Assembly: GCA_031286025.1 (NCBI GenBank)
Contig: JAITVB010000257.1
Span: forward strand, 1 to 15,431
DNA length: 15,431 nucleotides
Origin: Rikenellaceae bacterium
GTDB taxonomy: Bacteria; Bacteroidota; Bacteroidia; Bacteroidales; Rikenellaceae
Reading direction: 5' to 3'
Part shown: piece by piece, positions 14,013 to 15,431 of the stretch
How positions within the stretch are numbered: position 1 is the first letter of the stretch
Layout: each line of letters begins with the position of its first letter
Notes under the pieces: model-generated
Databases searched by the model: none
Told to the model about the DNA's origin: nothing
What the model saw: the letters and a program-made list of their open reading frames with translations, nothing else
Program-made: the position numbers and the translations under genes

Positions 14013-15431
14013 ATGAAAAAATTGCTATATCTTGCCGTAGCCGCAACAGTGCTCGCGGGCGGCGCGGCTTACGGCCAGGCTTCGGACGGAGTGTTGTCCG
14101 CTACGGATGTTTTCCGCTACTCACAGTATAACTATGGTTTCGGTACGGCGCGTTCGGCCGCGATGGGCGGGGCGTTCTCCTCGTTGGGGGCCGACATGTC
14201 GTCGATGGTGTTGAATCCGGCCGGACTGGGGATGTACCTTCGTTCCGAACTGTCGATGTCGCCCTCGGTAACCGTCAATGCGATGAAAACCGCCAACCAC
14301 GACGAGCTGAGCACCCTCAACACCACGGGCGACAAAACCAAATTCGCCTTCAACAACATCGGCTATGCGGCCAATCTCTACAAAGGGTCGGGGGCACTGA
14401 CCAGTTTCACGGTGGGATTCGCCTACACCAAACTGGCCGATTTCGGCGGGGTAACCAACGCGGCGGGCCAATCGGGTTGGTCGATACTCGACGCCTTCAC
14501 CGCCCAACTCAACGACTACAACTACATTCACCAAGACCAGATACTGCCCGGCAACATAGCCGACAAGCTCGACTATGGAGAGAATTTCCAACAGACCGGG
14601 GCGATGATGGCCTGGGACAGTTACCTGATCAACCATGACCCCGATCCCAACGTAGGGTATAACCTCAATGGGATGCTGAGCCCCGACGCGGTGCTCGACT
14701 CGAAATTCCGCCGGACGACCAACGGGCGGGTCGGGCAGTATGACATCGCGATGGGATTCAATTTTACCAACAAGCTCTACTTAGGGGCAGGCTTCGGTAT
14801 CCAGGAAAATTACTACGAGGAGGAAAACGTCTATGACGAAGCGGCCAACCCTCGCGGGGGCGGATACGACATTCTGAATTTCAGGTATGTCCGTAACCTT
14901 GAGCAGGAATCCTCGGCTTGGAATTTTAAATTCGGGGCCATCGTGCGCCCGATTCCGGAACTGCGCGTTTCGGCCGCGATCCACACCCCGACCTACATCC
15001 GTTCGAAGGACTCCTACTGGTGCGATATGTCCGGCTATTTCGCCGACAACACCTATAGCGACAGCAAGTCGGCGATGTTCTACGACGAGTATGACATGCA
15101 AACCCCGACCCGTTTTCTGGCCGGGATTTCAGGCACGTTGGGCAATATCGCCATCGTGTCGATCGATTACGAACGCGTGTGGTACAACAAGATGAAGCTC
15201 TTCTATGAGAGCAACATCGAGGATATGGATGTGGCCGACCAAGTGGCTTCGACCTACAAACCGGCCGACAACATCCGCGTCGGGATGGAATTCGCGGTGT
15301 CGCCGAACACGTTCGTCCGTGCGGGCTACGCCGCCTACGGTTCGATGTATAAGGACATCTCGTTCACCGAATACGGCGAAAGTTACAACGTTTCGGGCGG
15401 GTTCGGTTACCGCACCGGCGGGTGGGGGATC
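14013..15431 (+). CDS. Outer-membrane beta-barrel protein, OmpP1/FadL-like (3' end outside window)
   Basis: An open frame of 473 codons runs from ATG 14013 to the window edge without a stop, so the C-terminus is missing. The signal peptide MKKLLYLAVAATVLAGGAAYG is probably cut before Gln22. The segment RSAAMGGAFSSLGADMSSM (47-65), then VLNPAGLGMY, is the conserved N-terminal plug or first-strand motif of Bacteroidota FadL/OmpP1-like and PorV/PorQ-like barrels. The rest alternates short amphipathic strands (YDIAMGFNF, YLGAGFGIQENYYEE, WNFKFGAIVRPIPELRVSAA, NIRVGMEFAVSP) with polar loops, as in a barrel. FadL-type proteins pass hydrophobic molecules across the outer membrane; here the cargo is unknown, and a PorV-like secretion role cannot be ruled out. 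It is probably expressed with the preceding lipoprotein, 45 bases upstream. No Shine-Dalgarno precedes the ATG. Confidence 0.85.
   Translation, partial: MKKLLYLAVAATVLAGGAAYGQASDGVLSATDVFRYSQYNYGFGTARSAAMGGAFSSLGADMSSMVLNPAGLGMYLRSELSMSPSVTVNAMKTANHDELSTLNTTGDKTKFAFNNIGYAANLYKGSGALTSFTVGFAYTKLADFGGVTNAAGQSGWSILDAFTAQLNDYNYIHQDQILPGNIADKLDYGENFQQTGAMMAWDSYLINHDPDPNVGYNLNGMLSPDAVLDSKFRRTTNGRVGQYDIAMGFNFTNKLYLGAGFGIQENYYEEENVYDEAANPRGGGYDILNFRYVRNLEQESSAWNFKFGAIVRPIPELRVSAAIHTPTYIRSKDSYWCDMSGYFADNTYSDSKSAMFYDEYDMQTPTRFLAGISGTLGNIAIVSIDYERVWYNKMKLFYESNIEDMDVADQVASTYKPADNIRVGMEFAVSPNTFVRAGYAAYGSMYKDISFTEYGESYNVSGGFGYRTGGWGI

Overview
The window looks like chromosomal DNA of a member of the Bacteroidota, probably a GC-rich gut Bacteroidales such as an Alistipes/Rikenellaceae relative (inference from gene content, not a database match). 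Supporting signs are two well-formed Bacteroidota promoters (TTTG or TTG, about 19-20 bases, then TAnnTTTG), the general lack of Shine-Dalgarno sites, surface-type lipoproteins, an archaeal/eukaryotic-type prolyl-tRNA synthetase, and a FadL-like outer-membrane barrel. I see no mobile element, tRNA, rRNA or CRISPR array.

Region 1 (10-6493, minus strand) is a run of five genes, in transcription order: a uridine-phosphorylase-like enzyme, dnaN (sliding clamp), a DEDDh 3'-5' exonuclease with a DUF3820-like tail, a GH43 glycosidase lipoprotein, and an envelope protein with three LysM repeats joined to a type-1 periplasmic-binding fold. Gaps are 4 to about 50 bases, so co-transcription is likely. 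A promoter before dnaN overlaps the stop codon of the phosphorylase gene. Replication and repair genes thus run straight into carbohydrate and cell-wall genes.

Region 2 (6570-9458, plus strand) is one large AddB-like protein: a degenerate helicase half plus a RecB-type nuclease with a four-cysteine iron-sulfur staple. Its AddA partner is not in the window. A 76-base divergent gap rich in small palindromes separates it from region 1.

Region 3 (9441-12420, minus strand) is proS, a GNAT acetyltransferase and an RluA-family pseudouridine synthase, a translation-themed cluster. The last two genes overlap by 20 bases, and the final gene overlaps the addB-like gene tail to tail by 18 bases. proS has a near-ideal promoter with a leader of about 20 bases.

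Region 4 (12654-15431, plus strand) starts from a 233-base divergent intergenic region. It encodes an unusual lipoprotein (Ala-rich helix, Trp/Tyr/Gly-rich middle, Ser/Gly-rich tail) with an unusually strong ribosome binding site. 45 bases later comes an outer-membrane beta-barrel of the OmpP1/FadL type that runs off the window. This pair is the least explained part of the window. No clearly new defence or mobile system is visible.
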